Below, in pieces: positions 45,912 through 54,796 of a stretch of DNA of 64,000 bases. Numbering within the stretch: the first letter of the stretch is position 1; every line of letters begins with the position of its first letter. The stretch is from Cyanomargarita calcarea GSE-NOS-MK-12-04C (GTDB lineage: Bacteria; Cyanobacteriota; Cyanobacteriia; Cyanobacteriales; Nostocaceae). The DNA is taken from positions 1 through 64,000 of the forward strand of contig JAHHGZ010000027.1 of the NCBI GenBank assembly GCA_019359595.1, read 5' to 3'. The notes under the pieces were generated by a model that worked only from the letters and a program-made list of their open reading frames with translations, did not search any database and was not told where the DNA came from. A program made the position numbers and the translations under genes.

Positions 45912-46382
45912 TTACTTTGCCTGACGCTCTAAAGTGGCTTCAATTGTACTGCTTAGAAAATGACCAGCTAGGATGCTACTAGTGAGGTGGTAAGTGTCAT
46001 CCGACATCCGGTATAGGGTTTCAAAACCACTGCGACGTTGGCGATTCTCCCCAGGAGTCGTTACTTTTACGCCTAGTCCCCAATAATGCTGGACAATGGT
46101 ATCTGGACCAATCCAACCCTCGCCTTCTACTTGTCCCAAAAGATTATGCTGAAGTAAAAAAGAATACTGTCGCTCGCCGTCATCCAAACGCCCTTTATAT
46201 ACCAAAGCAATTTCCGGGCGATCGCTAAGAGGAAATTTTAGCTTTGTCGCCATTGTAAACCAGTTATCTCGATTCCAAGCCACCAAGGTCATACCCTTGA
46301 CGCTGATTGGCATGGAGTTACGTTCTATCCAACTTCCTTGTAATGTCCAACGTCCTGGTTCCAATAAAAAAGTGTGCGCCAC
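45912..46382 (-). CDS. conserved-looking hypothetical protein, beta-rich
   Basis: This 156-residue protein has alternating hydrophobic beta-strand patterns (GRWTLQGSWIERN, ERQYSFLLQHNLLGQVEGEG, VQHYWGLGVKV), many aromatics and no signal peptide. The shape suggests a small beta-barrel (lipocalin or fatty-acid-binding-like), but this is only a guess. It lies between a kinase and anmK with no clear operon link. Function unknown. Confidence 0.6.
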   Translation of the reverse strand: MAHTFLLEPGRWTLQGSWIERNSMPISVKGMTLVAWNRDNWFTMATKLKFPLSDRPEIALVYKGRLDDGERQYSFLLQHNLLGQVEGEGWIGPDTIVQHYWGLGVKVTTPGENRQRRSGFETLYRMSDDTYHLTSSILAGHFLSSTIEATLERQAK

Positions 46383-46566
46383 CTTGTGTGTTCCTTGCCC
46401 TATTCACGAGTACCGCCCTACTCATGTCAGGCGGGAAACAAGTCCAGTATAGCCTCCATCAGTGGTGATGAAGAGGAAGAGGGCAGGGGGCAGAGGGTAC
46501 TTTTTGCGGACTTGCTAGAAAGCTGAGTAATGAGTCCTGAGCTTATATTTACTCAGGACTTAGGAC

Positions 46567-47703
46567 TTATATCTGGTTCACTTCGCCCAGCAGTACTTCT
46601 TGATTGGCCCCGGTGGCGGTGGGTAAGTTGCCTGGAATACCCAGTTGTCGCCAGTAAGCTAAAACTGCGAAGGCGATCGCTTCTTTAAAATCGGCATTCA
46701 ATCCGACTTCGGAAGTAGTCATAACTGGCACTTCATCCAATAAGTGCTGTATCCTTTGTTTTAAGTACAAATTGCGACCACCGCCGCCGCACAACAATAC
46801 CCGTTGGGGCATTTGCGGTAAAAAACTGCGGTAGCTGTGAGCGATGGAGGCTGCTGTTAGTTCTGTGATGGTTGCCAGAAAGTCGGCTGGGCTGAGTTGG
46901 TAAGATCCGGCATCTTGCAAGCATTGATCCAGGTAAGCCACACCAAATAACTCTCGACCGGTGGATTTGGGTGGTGGTAGATGAAAGTAATCTTGCTTGA
47001 GCCATTGTTCTACCAATGGATGACAGGGAATACCGCTTGCGGCCCATGCACCATCTTTATCGTAAGTTTTAGTACCAGCACTTAAATGCTGTACGGCCAA
47101 ATCCAACAGACTATTTCCCGGACCTGTATCCCAGCCGCGAATTTCTGTTAACCAGTTGCCTGTTCGGGCTGGTATATAAGTAACATTACCAATACCGCCG
47201 ATATTTTGAATACAACGCGACTCTTGAGGATGGCTGAGAGTGTAGGCATCTATCCGAGGTACGAGAGGGGCACCTTGACCGCCGGCAGCGATGTCAGCAA
47301 CTCGGAAGTTACTTACAGCAGTAATTCCTGTTTGCTTTGCAATCACAGCACCACGTCCGAGTTGGAGACTGTAGCCAAGTCCCCTTTCAGTTGCTGGTCG
47401 ATGGAAAACTGTTTGACCGTGGGAACCAATTAGGGCGGCTTTTTCGTGACCTATTTGAATATTTTGTGCGGAAGCGGCAAAGTTGAGAGCGATCGCATCA
47501 TCTAATTCTGCTAATTCTGCCATTGAAATTGCACCACCACCACAAACTGATAATATCTGTTCTCTGAGTTCGTTGGGGTAGGGATAGGTACAAGCTGCGA
47601 CTAACTCAATTTTGAGATCCAAATCTGTGCCGGAAATGTCTACCAAAGCAGCATCTATCCCATCTACAGACGTGCCACTCATTAAACCGATTACACGAGT
47701 CAT
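46567..47703 (-). CDS. anmK: anhydro-N-acetylmuramic acid kinase
   Basis: This 378-residue member of the sugar-kinase/ASKHA fold opens with [18 protein letters not shown]. It has the phosphate-binding [10 protein letters not shown] and a [12 protein letters not shown] block. AnmK phosphorylates and opens 1,6-anhydro-MurNAc released in cell-wall turnover, giving MurNAc-6-phosphate. The length and motifs are normal. It stands alone. ATG 47703 fits. Confidence 0.93.
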   Translation of the reverse strand: MTRVIGLMSGTSVDGIDAALVDISGTDLDLKIELVAACTYPYPNELREQILSVCGGGAISMAELAELDDAIALNFAASAQNIQIGHEKAALIGSHGQTVFHRPATERGLGYSLQLGRGAVIAKQTGITAVSNFRVADIAAGGQGAPLVPRIDAYTLSHPQESRCIQNIGGIGNVTYIPARTGNWLTEIRGWDTGPGNSLLDLAVQHLSAGTKTYDKDGAWAASGIPCHPLVEQWLKQDYFHLPPPKSTGRELFGVAYLDQCLQDAGSYQLSPADFLATITELTAASIAHSYRSFLPQMPQRVLLCGGGGRNLYLKQRIQHLLDEVPVMTTSEVGLNADFKEAIAFAVLAYWRQLGIPGNLPTATGANQEVLLGEVNQI

Positions 47704-48293
47704 GAAATTTTGGATTTAGTTAAGTGTCAATAGTCAATAGTTATTGGTCAATAGTCAAGAGTCAAGAGTACTTTTTTGGTTGTTAGATCCCAACGGAGCA
47801 GGCAAAACCACGTTCCTTACGGATGGTTGCTGGTTTGCTTCCGATCGCGATCGCTTTATTTTATAAACACCCTCTAAGCTCGACTTGATCCAAAATTAAC
47901 AACTTGGCTTTCTTTATCCGGCAAAAACCCTAGCTTTTTGACCAATACTTTTTCCATGTCACTGATACGACAATAAAGTCCAAAAACTAAAACTACCGCC
48001 CTACAAGGGTTTTAGGGCTAATATTTGGATTTCGTAAAAATGGATAAAGTCGAGCTTAGGACTCCTATTTGATTTTTAGAAAAACGACCTACTTCTGAAG
48101 AATGCTAAAATCAAGGCTAGTGTCTCAGATGAACCGATAAGCTCAAGCTGAGTATGAAAAGCAGTTATGGATATTAGAAAAGCTGACTGCTGTGAAAAGC
48201 AAGCAGAAAGGCTTTCAACTCAATGTTTGTGGGTCGCAGGTTACCCTCAAGATGCAATAAAATTTTTGAGACGTTGAATGTAGGAAGATGGTA
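47704..48293. other. gap with tandem repeats and an ABC-ATPase fossil
   Basis: Holds AATAGTC-type tandem repeats (about 47726-47768) and a short Walker A fossil (separate entry). The rest has no credible gene. Confidence 0.5.
47780..47821 (+). pseudogene. tiny fossil of an ABC-transporter Walker A segment
   Basis: The frame LLDPNGAGKTTFLT closely resembles the LxGPNGAGKTT block of ABC ATPases. Nothing of the rest of such a gene is seen on either side. The segment is only 42 bp, so chance similarity cannot be ruled out. Confidence 0.4.
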
Positions 48294-48815
48294 ATGAATT
48301 GGGTATTTGAAACTCAGAGGTTGCTCTTAAAGCCGATTTTAGAGAGTGATTTGAACGCATTACACTATATTTTTATTAATCCGTACGTTAGAAAGTATTT
48401 ATGCGATGACAACATTTTTTCTTTGAAACAGGTTGAAGAAATGTTAGTAGAGAGCCAAAAGCTCTTTAATGAAAAGAAATTCGGTCTTTGGTTTATTCAC
48501 ACTAAAGATGAGAAGGAAATTATCGGGTTTGTTGGATTGTGGTATTTCTTTGATGAAACGCAACCCCAATTAGTTTATGCTTTGCTGCCTGAAGCGACTA
48601 AAAAAGGCTATGCTACCGAAGCTGCAGGCAAAATATTGGAGCATTGTTTTGACGAACTTGGCTATCAGTATCTTTTCGCAAGCTGCGATCAGCCCAACCT
48701 TGAGTCAAAGAAAGTAGCAGAAAGAATTGGAATGAGAGAAGTAGAGGAAAAGATTGTGGATGGCAAGCCGTTATTGTTTTTCAAGGTTGAGGGTTGTAGG
48801 AAAAGTACTGTCTAA
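48294..48815 (+). CDS. GNAT family N-acetyltransferase
   Basis: This protein of about 173 residues resembles RimJ/RimL-type acetyltransferases that modify ribosomal proteins or antibiotics: FETQRLLLKPILESDL at the start, a central AEKK-like motif, and AAGKILEHCFDELGYQYLFASCDQPN. The acetyl-CoA site is EATKKGYATEAAGKI. I start at ATG 48294 because AGGAAG lies 6 bases upstream; ATG 48288 overlaps that site. It lies next to a region of broken toxin-antitoxin genes. Confidence 0.85.
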   Translation: MNWVFETQRLLLKPILESDLNALHYIFINPYVRKYLCDDNIFSLKQVEEMLVESQKLFNEKKFGLWFIHTKDEKEIIGFVGLWYFFDETQPQLVYALLPEATKKGYATEAAGKILEHCFDELGYQYLFASCDQPNLESKKVAERIGMREVEEKIVDGKPLLFFKVEGCRKSTV

Positions 48816-48924
48816 CAATTCGGTTGCAGCGGACTGCTGAAAGCTCAATACGGTTGATGTTAAAGGCAACGAAAAATCAGACGTAGAAGACTCTCGTGCC
48901 ATAATCTTTCTCTAGCCGAAAGTA

Positions 48925-49075
48925 ATGCGAACTAATATTCAGCTTGACGATGCGTTGGTTGAAGAAGCATTCCGGGCAAAGCGACGACGCAATGAAGTTA
49001 GAAATGGGCACTGTGCAACCGATTCCGGGAGAAGACGCTCTAGCTCAAGTAAGGCGACTGCTTGAGTATTTGTAG
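48925..49075 (+). pseudogene. composite remnant: VapB-like start joined to the end of an addiction-module (PF09720-like) gene
   Basis: ATG 48925 reads MRTNIQLDDALVEEAFR, a VapB-family start, then leaves the family pattern. A shifted frame from 48980 reads SDDAMKLEMGTVQPIPGEDA and RVRLLEYL-like residues to TAG 49073-49075, the C-terminus of the addiction-module component family. The two antitoxin ends belong to different families, so a deletion or patchy decay has joined them. No toxin is visible. Confidence 0.55.
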
Positions 49076-49117
49076 GCTAAAATTAAGGTTGTTGCATACC
49101 GTCAGGAGGTGAAAGCA

Positions 49118-49231
49118 ATGAGCTACGGTGAGATTATCACAATCGAACCCGGCAAGCGTGGTGGTAAACCCTGTATTCGAGGGATGAGAATTACAGTATA
49201 TGAGAGCATCTCAAAGCGGAGTAATCCGTAA
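49118..49231 (+). pseudogene. truncated DUF433 antitoxin
   Basis: A perfect AGGAGG and ATG 49118 start MSYGEIITIEPGKRGGKPCI, a DUF433 start, then RGMRITVYE. The frame stops after 37 codons (49229-49231), where the family would continue for 35-40 more residues. Confidence 0.75.
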
Positions 49232-49270
49232 CGAGTGTGAACCAAACCACCCCGTCAGAGTTTTGACGTT

Positions 49271-49402
49271 CCACCCAAAATTATCTGGATTCGGCGGGGT
49301 AACTGTAAAACAGCAGATATCGAGACAATTTTACGAAGTCATTATCATGATATCGAACAGTTGAATAACGATGCAACAGTTGGTGTGCTGACATTATTTT
49401 AG
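49271..49402 (+). pseudogene. C-terminal fragment of a DUF5615 PIN-like toxin
   Basis: The frame PPKIIWIRRGNCKTADIETI through HYHDIEQLNND and VGVLTLF to TAG 49400-49402 matches the C-terminal part of DUF5615 PIN-like proteins, the usual partner of DUF433 antitoxins. Its N-terminal part and the end of the DUF433 gene are missing, so one deletion of the middle of the module explains both remnants. Confidence 0.65.
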
Positions 49403-49503
49403 GCAAGGACAAAAGTTGTGTAATTTAACAGCCAGAAATTGAGGCTCTAATTCTTTCGACGTTTTAAACTAGAACTACTATCACAACCCCATAACCAAAC
49501 ATT

Positions 49504-49737
49504 ATGATATTTAAAGTCCAAGCATTTTGGGATGCTGAAGCGGAAGTTTGGGTCGCAACAAGCGAAGATGTGCTGGGATTGGTGACAGAAGCTTCTACAA
49601 TTGAGTTACTTACACAAAAGCTTCGAGTCATAATCTTGGAACTTATCGTTCTAAATCAAATAGTGTCTCGTGATTATGTGGGTTCAATCAGCTTTGAATT
49701 AACTAGCCATCGTCAAGAGTTGATAGAGGTTGCTTAG
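49504..49737 (+). CDS. HicB-like antitoxin (DUF1902 type)
   Basis: This 77-residue DUF1902-like protein reads MIFKVQAFWDAEAEVWVATSEDVLGL..., the degraded RNase H-like fold of HicB relatives. The HicA-like gene begins 3 bp after its stop. The order antitoxin then toxin is reversed compared with hicAB at 37.7-38.2 kb. Confidence 0.8.
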   Translation: MIFKVQAFWDAEAEVWVATSEDVLGLVTEASTIELLTQKLRVIILELIVLNQIVSRDYVGSISFELTSHRQELIEVA

Positions 49738-49740
49738 TAG

Positions 49741-49938
49741 ATGGGTGCTTCGTTTACTCCTGAATTGAAAAAGATTCTTTCTGAAGCCGATTGTTATTTT
49801 GAGCGACAAGGGAAAGGCGACCACGAAATTTGGTATAGTCCAATAGCAAACCGTCGCTTTGTCGTGGATGGTTCTATAAAGTCACGTCATACAGCTAATG
49901 GTGTATTGAAACAAGCAGGGTTGGATAAAGCATTTTAA
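49741..49938 (+). CDS. HicA-like mRNA interferase toxin
   Basis: This 65-residue HicA-family protein has the catalytic His in GKGDHEIWYSP. The usual helix-strand-strand-strand-helix order is visible, with FVVDGSIKSRHTANGVLKQAG at the end. It pairs with the DUF1902 gene directly upstream, and together they make an intact type II module. Confidence 0.85.
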   Translation: MGASFTPELKKILSEADCYFERQGKGDHEIWYSPIANRRFVVDGSIKSRHTANGVLKQAGLDKAF

Positions 49939-50077
49939 TTAAGATTTTATGATTTATGTAATACTCTTTCAAAACCATTCAGGAATCGTATTCCCCAAGA
50001 ATTCTCCCGAAGTACGTTAAATTATCTCAACACCAGTATGTTAGACTTAAAAAGTAGGACATATAAAGCATTCCACC

Positions 50078-50287
50078 ATGACTTTCAGTGATGTCGTAGA
50101 AGCAATTAAAAGTCTTTCTAATGACGAAAAGCAAGAGATTCAGTTGCTTGTCGCTCAGTATCTCAGAGAAGAACGTCGAGAAGAGATGCTAAATAATTTC
50201 AACGTTAGCAAAGATGAAGAACGAAGTGGGAAACTTAACTTTTCTTCAAATATTAGTGAGTTACGACAAATCCTTGAAGACGAGTAA
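50078..50287 (+). CDS. antitoxin of a RelE/ParE-type module
   Basis: This 69-residue acidic, helical protein (MTFSDVVEAIKSLSNDEKQE...) overlaps the toxin start by one base (TAATG at 50285-50289). The N-terminal SLSNDEKQEIQLL resembles the addiction-module component family. It is the antitoxin by position, size and charge. Confidence 0.75.
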   Translation: MTFSDVVEAIKSLSNDEKQEIQLLVAQYLREERREEMLNNFNVSKDEERSGKLNFSSNISELRQILEDE

Positions 50288-50553
50288 TGGAAATTAGTTT
50301 TAGTTCTTCATTTCGACGAACTTTCAAAAAAATAATTAAAGGAAATGCCGAATTAGAAGTTAGATTTTGGCAGAAAGTAGAGATTTTTACAATTGACCCT
50401 TTTGATGCAAGTTTAAAAACTCATAAATTATCTGGAAAGTTGAAGGATTTATGGAGTTTCAGTCTGGGGTATGACGAGAGAGTATTATTTTACTTTACAG
50501 ATGATGGAAATACAGTATTTACAGATATTGGTAGTCACGATCAGGTTTATTAG
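50287..50553 (+). CDS. RelE/ParE-superfamily toxin (YafQ/YoeB-like)
   Basis: This 88-residue basic protein has the RelE fold order: FSSSFRRTFKKIIKGN, then DPFDASLKTHKLSGKLKDLW, then SLGYDERVLFYFTDDGNTVFTDIGSHDQVY. HKLSGKLKDLWSF and the final GSHDQVY resemble YafQ- and YoeB-type mRNA interferases acting on the ribosome. It is translationally coupled to the upstream antitoxin. Downstream is the first copy of the 112-bp MITE. Confidence 0.85.
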   Translation: MEISFSSSFRRTFKKIIKGNAELEVRFWQKVEIFTIDPFDASLKTHKLSGKLKDLWSFSLGYDERVLFYFTDDGNTVFTDIGSHDQVY

Positions 50554-50659
50554 TTAGGTAATATTCTCTCCAAAATCTCTAAAAAGCTCGATGCTTACTG
50601 GATGCTGAATACTTATCGTGAACAAAAAAGCATCCACGTTTAGATAGACTCAAATGTAA

Positions 50660-50771
50660 TACCAATTCTGTATGAAGATGCACATAATCAAGACCCCCCT
50701 GTAGTCCCCCCTTGGCAAGGGGGGACGGCGTAGCCGGGGGGTAATATATGCAGCTTCACAAAGAAACGGTA
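50660..50771 (+). mobile_element. 112-bp MITE, copy 1, with TAA target duplication
   Basis: It starts TACCAATTCTG and ends AAACGGTA, flanked by TAA on both sides (50657-50659 and 50772-50774). The ends are imperfect inverted repeats, and the core is a GC-rich palindrome (CCCCCCTTGGCAAGGGGGG). It is identical, in the opposite orientation, to the element at 51255-51366. No transposase is encoded. Confidence 0.9.
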
Positions 50772-50782
50772 TAAGCCTCTAA

Positions 50783-51122
50783 TTAGTAGCCACGCACAAC
50801 ACGAATCAATTTGCCTTGCTCCCGGTTCTTCATCTGCGATCGCCATGTGGATTCGGTTAACCAGTGCTTCCCAATCCCGATCGTTCGTACAAGCGATAAT
50901 CCCAGCATGATCTGGCTGTATACGATGAAGCCGAAAGAAATCTTTACGATTCTGGGTAATGACGGCACGCTTCTGGCTTGTTGCAAAGTCTAGGACATCC
51001 GGATCGGGAATTTTCTGATTTGCTTTACCTGCTTGTTGAACAGTTAAAACATCATGACCTAAAGCCCGCAGAAATTCTACAACTGGTAATGGGTATTGCT
51101 CATCGGCATAAACACGTGCAAT
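50783..51122 (-). pseudogene. DUF5615 PIN-like toxin, broken
   Basis: The minus strand reads RVYADEQYPLPVVEFLRALG, then HDVLTVQQAGKAN, IPDPDVLDFA and AVITQNRKDFFRLHR, a clear DUF5615 PIN-like protein. The normal start is lost: the position of the ATG reads ATT (51120-51122), right after the antitoxin's stop. Near 50825 a one-base shift is needed to reach the expected end GKLIRVVRGY at 50783. It is therefore inactive unless ATT initiates and the frame is corrected. Confidence 0.75.
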
Positions 51123-51125
51123 CTG

Positions 51126-51582
51126 TCATGGATACTCATACATTACTTCATCATTTTCCCGAATCTCTGTTTCGATTTCGTCAGGGAAGGCTTCGGCATA
51201 TGCCCAGGCATTAGCGAGATCCGTTGCAGACAGAGATAGATAACTCGTAAGTAATACCGTTTCTTTGTGAAGCTGCATATATTACCCCCCGGCTACGCCG
51301 TCCCCCCTTGCCAAGGGGGGACTACAGGGGGGTCTTGATTATGTGCATCTTCATACAGAATTGGTATAAGTCGGCTTCACTATACCCAATTCGACGGGCC
51401 TCTACAAGTCCCCAAACGGTAATCCGAGTTCCAGTAATACAGGCACTGCCACCACAAACATCAGGTGTTTTCTCGATACCGCGTCCCAGTGTAATTTTAC
51501 CCTGAGATAGGAGTTGAATTACTTGCGCTTTTTCGTCATCCGAGAGTGCCAGAAGTTGAGCCTCTAATTCTTTCAGCGTCAT
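51126..51582 (-). pseudogene. DUF433 antitoxin gene split by a MITE
   Basis: From ATG 51582 the product reads MTLKELEAQLLALSDDEKAQ, then the DUF433 core GGSACITGTRITVWGLVEAR up to SEADL, where the MITE at 51255-51366 begins. After the element it resumes LLTSYLSLSATDLANAWAYA and ends NDEVMYEYP with TGA at 51126-51128. Removing the element and one copy of the TTA duplication restores an open frame of about 115 residues. The partner toxin downstream is also broken. Confidence 0.88.
51255..51366 (-). mobile_element. 112-bp MITE, copy 2, inside the DUF433 antitoxin gene
   Basis: This is the exact reverse complement of the element at 50660-50771, again flanked by TAA on the plus strand (51252-51254 and 51367-51369). 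Its insertion split the DUF433 gene. Full identity of the two copies suggests that both moved recently or that they are kept alike by recombination. Confidence 0.92.
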
Positions 51583-51612
51583 GGCAAACAAAGAAAAGGA
51601 CTACTGACTATT

Positions 51613-53535
51613 CTACTGAATCAAAATAATTGCTTCTTGAACCTTGGTGGAAAGGGCTTGTTGCAACCCTAGTCCAACTTTTGCAATTAGTTGGTCAAAA
51701 GCCTCTTGATTCGCTGTCAGTTGCTCTCGAAGAACTTTCTCTACCTCAGGCTTTATTTGCTCGCATACATCCTCAATTTTTTGGTCGCTCAAAAAACTAG
51801 AACGCATCCAACTGGGGACATCCACGTTTGTTTTGATTGCCTCTTTGACAGTCTTGCGATTTAACTCCATTCCTGCTGCCATCACCGAAGCCCCATATAC
51901 TAGTACAATCGGCCAAATGAAGTGTCCGGTTAGTATCAGAGTGGTAATGCTAGCAAGAGTGGCTCCACCAATTAATACATTGATGATAAATGCCACTGTG
52001 TCACCAAGGATAGCATCTCCAATTCGCAGTTCTGGGTTGACAAAAGCCGGGTCAATGGTATCCTCAAACCTTAAACTGCTTCTAGGTATCTGATACTTGC
52101 GGCATATTGGGTCAGTTTTTGCACCTAACTCCGGTTGGATTTTATTGTTAAACCAACTGATGCATTTCTGATTGATTATCTCTTGAGAGCGATCGCTTCT
52201 GAACCACTGCTCTGCTTGACCCTTCATAGCGACTTCTAAATCGGCTAAAGTTCGTATTTTGTTTTTTTGCCACTGTTCTAAACCAGGTTTGACTGCGTTT
52301 TCAATCAAATTCTCTGCTAAAGGCTGAGTTAATGATTCGATTAACTCCGGAATATGCTGAGAAATCAACTCTTTGAGAAACTTTTCATCAAACAGTTTGT
52401 TAACTTCTTCTTTGAAGGCAGTAGCACGCAAATCCCATCGACCGACTCGTGCCAAACCCAATGCAATACACCGTTCCGGTTCTGGATCTGGTCGAATTTG
52501 TGTTTCTGGTTCGCTAAAGATTTCCTCGCAAATAAAGCGTGTAAAGTTCATGCGGGATGCACCACCAGTCATCAGCAAAAGTTTCGGTACAATGCTCTGT
52601 TTGTCAAGCTTTTGTTTCGCCTCAATTATAGCTTCTCGAAATGATTTTATCCAACTATGAAGCCTCAGTTCGGGCAACTGTTGATTTAATATTTCCTCCA
52701 TAATTAATTTGTTAACTTGAGGGATAAAATAAATTTGTTCGTTGATAGACTCGAAGCCACGGGCAAAGGATTGAGAATCGCTATATAGCTGCTCATTAGA
52801 AAAGTAATCTTCTTTCGCTTTGCGACAAGCAAGTTCACAACGAGCTTGATGATGTGGGTATTCTTGAAATACTTTTTTTAGTAAAGATGATTGCTCGTGT
52901 TCTGCGAGTGTGCGAGCAAAAATAGCTTTATCAATTAAAGATGCTCCTAGGGCATTACTCCCGAAATCTATCGGGATTTCATGTAAGCTCTTAACTAGGG
53001 TAAAATCTGTAGTTGAAGAGCCAATATCAATAATTAACACTTCAGATTTCAGTTGGTTATACTCCAGTTTGCCAGCTTCCTTCGCTTGCAGGAAAGCAGC
53101 CCGTGATTCCGGCACAACATTTAGTTTGGGAATGCCAGCTTCTTGAAGTAGCTTTTGATATTCCTCCCGTTCTAGGGTAGACCATCCGGAAGGACAACCA
53201 ACATAAAAGTAGCTATTTTCCCCACCTTCAATCTGTCTGCTTTCCTTCAGTTGGCGGTAATATGTTGCCAAAAAAGTGCTAATTGTTTCTTTGTAATTTG
53301 GATCGTTATTTGGTTTTTGTTTAAAAGCTATTTTCAACTGCGTAACCCCAGCTTGAATTAATGCTTGTTCCCCGACAAGATAACCAAGTTTGGGATGCCA
53401 ACCGAGAGCCGTAATTTGGTTCTTCTTATTATTAATCTCAAGCATTTGAGGGGGTTCAATGCTCTCCACTATCGCTTTAGCTACGGCTGTTTCACCATGC
53501 CCCAAATCGAAGCCGATTGTTTCTAAAATAGACAT
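51613..53535 (-). CDS. Hsp70/actin-fold ATPase with C-terminal membrane domain
   Basis: The N-terminal 370 residues form an ASKHA ATPase. Phosphate 1 is IGFDLGHGETA (7-17), phosphate 2 is IIDIGSSTTDF (168-178) and the adenosine motif is LMTGGASRMNF (321-331), with a CIALGLARVGRW close. There is no Hsp70 substrate-binding domain. Instead, helical sequence (about 370-500) leads to two hydrophobic segments (about 512-556) and a helical tail. A membrane-bound Hsp70-like ATPase is unusual. The next gene on the strand is a membrane protein, probably its partner. Function unknown. Confidence 0.75.
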   Translation of the reverse strand: MSILETIGFDLGHGETAVAKAIVESIEPPQMLEINNKKNQITALGWHPKLGYLVGEQALIQAGVTQLKIAFKQKPNNDPNYKETISTFLATYYRQLKESRQIEGGENSYFYVGCPSGWSTLEREEYQKLLQEAGIPKLNVVPESRAAFLQAKEAGKLEYNQLKSEVLIIDIGSSTTDFTLVKSLHEIPIDFGSNALGASLIDKAIFARTLAEHEQSSLLKKVFQEYPHHQARCELACRKAKEDYFSNEQLYSDSQSFARGFESINEQIYFIPQVNKLIMEEILNQQLPELRLHSWIKSFREAIIEAKQKLDKQSIVPKLLLMTGGASRMNFTRFICEEIFSEPETQIRPDPEPERCIALGLARVGRWDLRATAFKEEVNKLFDEKFLKELISQHIPELIESLTQPLAENLIENAVKPGLEQWQKNKIRTLADLEVAMKGQAEQWFRSDRSQEIINQKCISWFNNKIQPELGAKTDPICRKYQIPRSSLRFEDTIDPAFVNPELRIGDAILGDTVAFIINVLIGGATLASITTLILTGHFIWPIVLVYGASVMAAGMELNRKTVKEAIKTNVDVPSWMRSSFLSDQKIEDVCEQIKPEVEKVLREQLTANQEAFDQLIAKVGLGLQQALSTKVQEAIILIQ

Positions 53536-53570
53536 AATTTTACCGTTTTTTTTAATTCGGGACTTGGGGG

Positions 53571-53665
53571 TTTAATACCCCGACTTAAGAAGGGTCGTCC
53601 GTTTTGAGTTGGGGTCTGAATCCACACCTCAAAACCTCTTCCTTCTTCCTTCTTTCTTCTTCCTT
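53571..53665. repeat. intergenic repeat module, copy 1
   Basis: TTTAATACCCCGAC, GTCCGTTTTGAGTTGGGGTC and a CTTCCTTCTT-rich tail recur in the same order at 58182-58285. The outer parts can form hairpins (GTTTTGAG with CTCAAAAC). Confidence 0.7.
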
Positions 53666-53672
53666 CATTCAT

Positions 53673-54677
53673 TCAATCTTTAGCTTCGGAATATGCAGGC
53701 TCAATTACCCGACCGCGTTTCAGCAAGCGATCGCCCTTTAATAATGCCGGAGTTATGGTAACGTAATCCTGGGTATCAGGGTCGATACTTGGCTCAAAGT
53801 CAAAATACTCGCGATAACTATCAGGGTTTTTCGGTTGGTAAATTTGAGTGCGAATCCCCTGCTCCATCAAAATCTGTGGCAGAAGTTTCACTAGTGCTTG
53901 AGCCATTTGGGGTTTATCCAGAAATGATGCCCCCATCAGCCTTTGCAGAAAATTTAATAGCTCTGGCTGTTCTTCTATACCAACATCATCTTTATGTTTG
54001 CTCCGTTCTTCAATCGCAACTGCGAGGTCGATAGTATTAAGAGCATCGGCAAGGTTATCTAGAAAAACTCTGCTATCAACCCCTAGAACTGGTTGAGGTG
54101 ATTTTAATAACTCATGCTCAATAGGATTGTTTTCCTGTTCTTTGTCGAGTTTAAGCACTTCCAATCCGAAAAGCACAAGGGTTAGCAAGATACCCATCCA
54201 TGCGCTTGGAGTCGTTTTAGTATATGAGAACAACGAAGCTAAAATACCTATACCTAGGAGTCCTTGGAGAAGTTTCAGGATTAACCTTTTAGGGAAATTT
54301 CGATCTTGGTGAGTAATTTGTTTTTTTTCTAGTTTTACTACTTCAGTCTGTTTAGCCGCAGCAAGAGTACCGATAGATTGCCGCAACGTATCCAGGAAAA
54401 TCGAAGCCAAACGTATTTGACCCACATTTAGCTGGCCAATGTAAATTCTTTCAAGATTATCGAGTTTGGTCTGAACTAACTTGACTACCTGCTCAATGCT
54501 GGTTGTGTTATCAATCTCTGTCTGCAGATGGTTGCGTTCTTCGTTTAAAAGTGTAGATAGTGTTTTCACCACATTGACCAAGACTTTGACGTTACTAATT
54601 ATAATTATTGATAACTTGCTGAAAATAAAAAACCACCTTAGGATGCAGTGCGATAAACCTTCGGTTCGGCGTTGCAT
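53673..54677 (-). CDS. membrane protein next to the Hsp70-like ATPase, unknown function
   Basis: The frame is 334 residues long. Two hydrophobic helices lie together at about 132-177. The N-terminal part is coiled-coil-like (LNEERNHLQTEIDNTTSIEQ) and the C-terminal 140 residues are soluble and acidic (FEPSIDPDTQDYVTITP). The first 30 residues come from a dispersed repeat and an AT-rich stretch, so the true start is probably an internal GTG near 54575. It lies 137 bp past the next gene's divergent partner and is followed by the Hsp70-like gene. The pair looks like one operon. Confidence 0.6.
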   Translation of the reverse strand: MQRRTEGLSHCILRWFFIFSKLSIIIISNVKVLVNVVKTLSTLLNEERNHLQTEIDNTTSIEQVVKLVQTKLDNLERIYIGQLNVGQIRLASIFLDTLRQSIGTLAAAKQTEVVKLEKKQITHQDRNFPKRLILKLLQGLLGIGILASLFSYTKTTPSAWMGILLTLVLFGLEVLKLDKEQENNPIEHELLKSPQPVLGVDSRVFLDNLADALNTIDLAVAIEERSKHKDDVGIEEQPELLNFLQRLMGASFLDKPQMAQALVKLLPQILMEQGIRTQIYQPKNPDSYREYFDFEPSIDPDTQDYVTITPALLKGDRLLKRGRVIEPAYSEAKD

Positions 54678-54796
54678 CCGTATCGCTCTAAGGCAGGGTT
54701 AGAAGTAAAACTAAAGAGACATCCTTACGAAAATAATTGCGTTAACAATGTAGTTAAAGTCATCAGGTCTTTTAACTAGAAATTAGGAAGGTACAG

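Noticed and set aside
45912-46382. Assigning the 156-residue protein to the CpcS/CpcT chromophore lyases
   Set aside because: The length and beta pattern are broadly similar, but I see no lyase motif.
51308-51505. 65-codon frame through the second MITE
   Set aside because: It runs through MITE sequence and antisense to the DUF433 gene.
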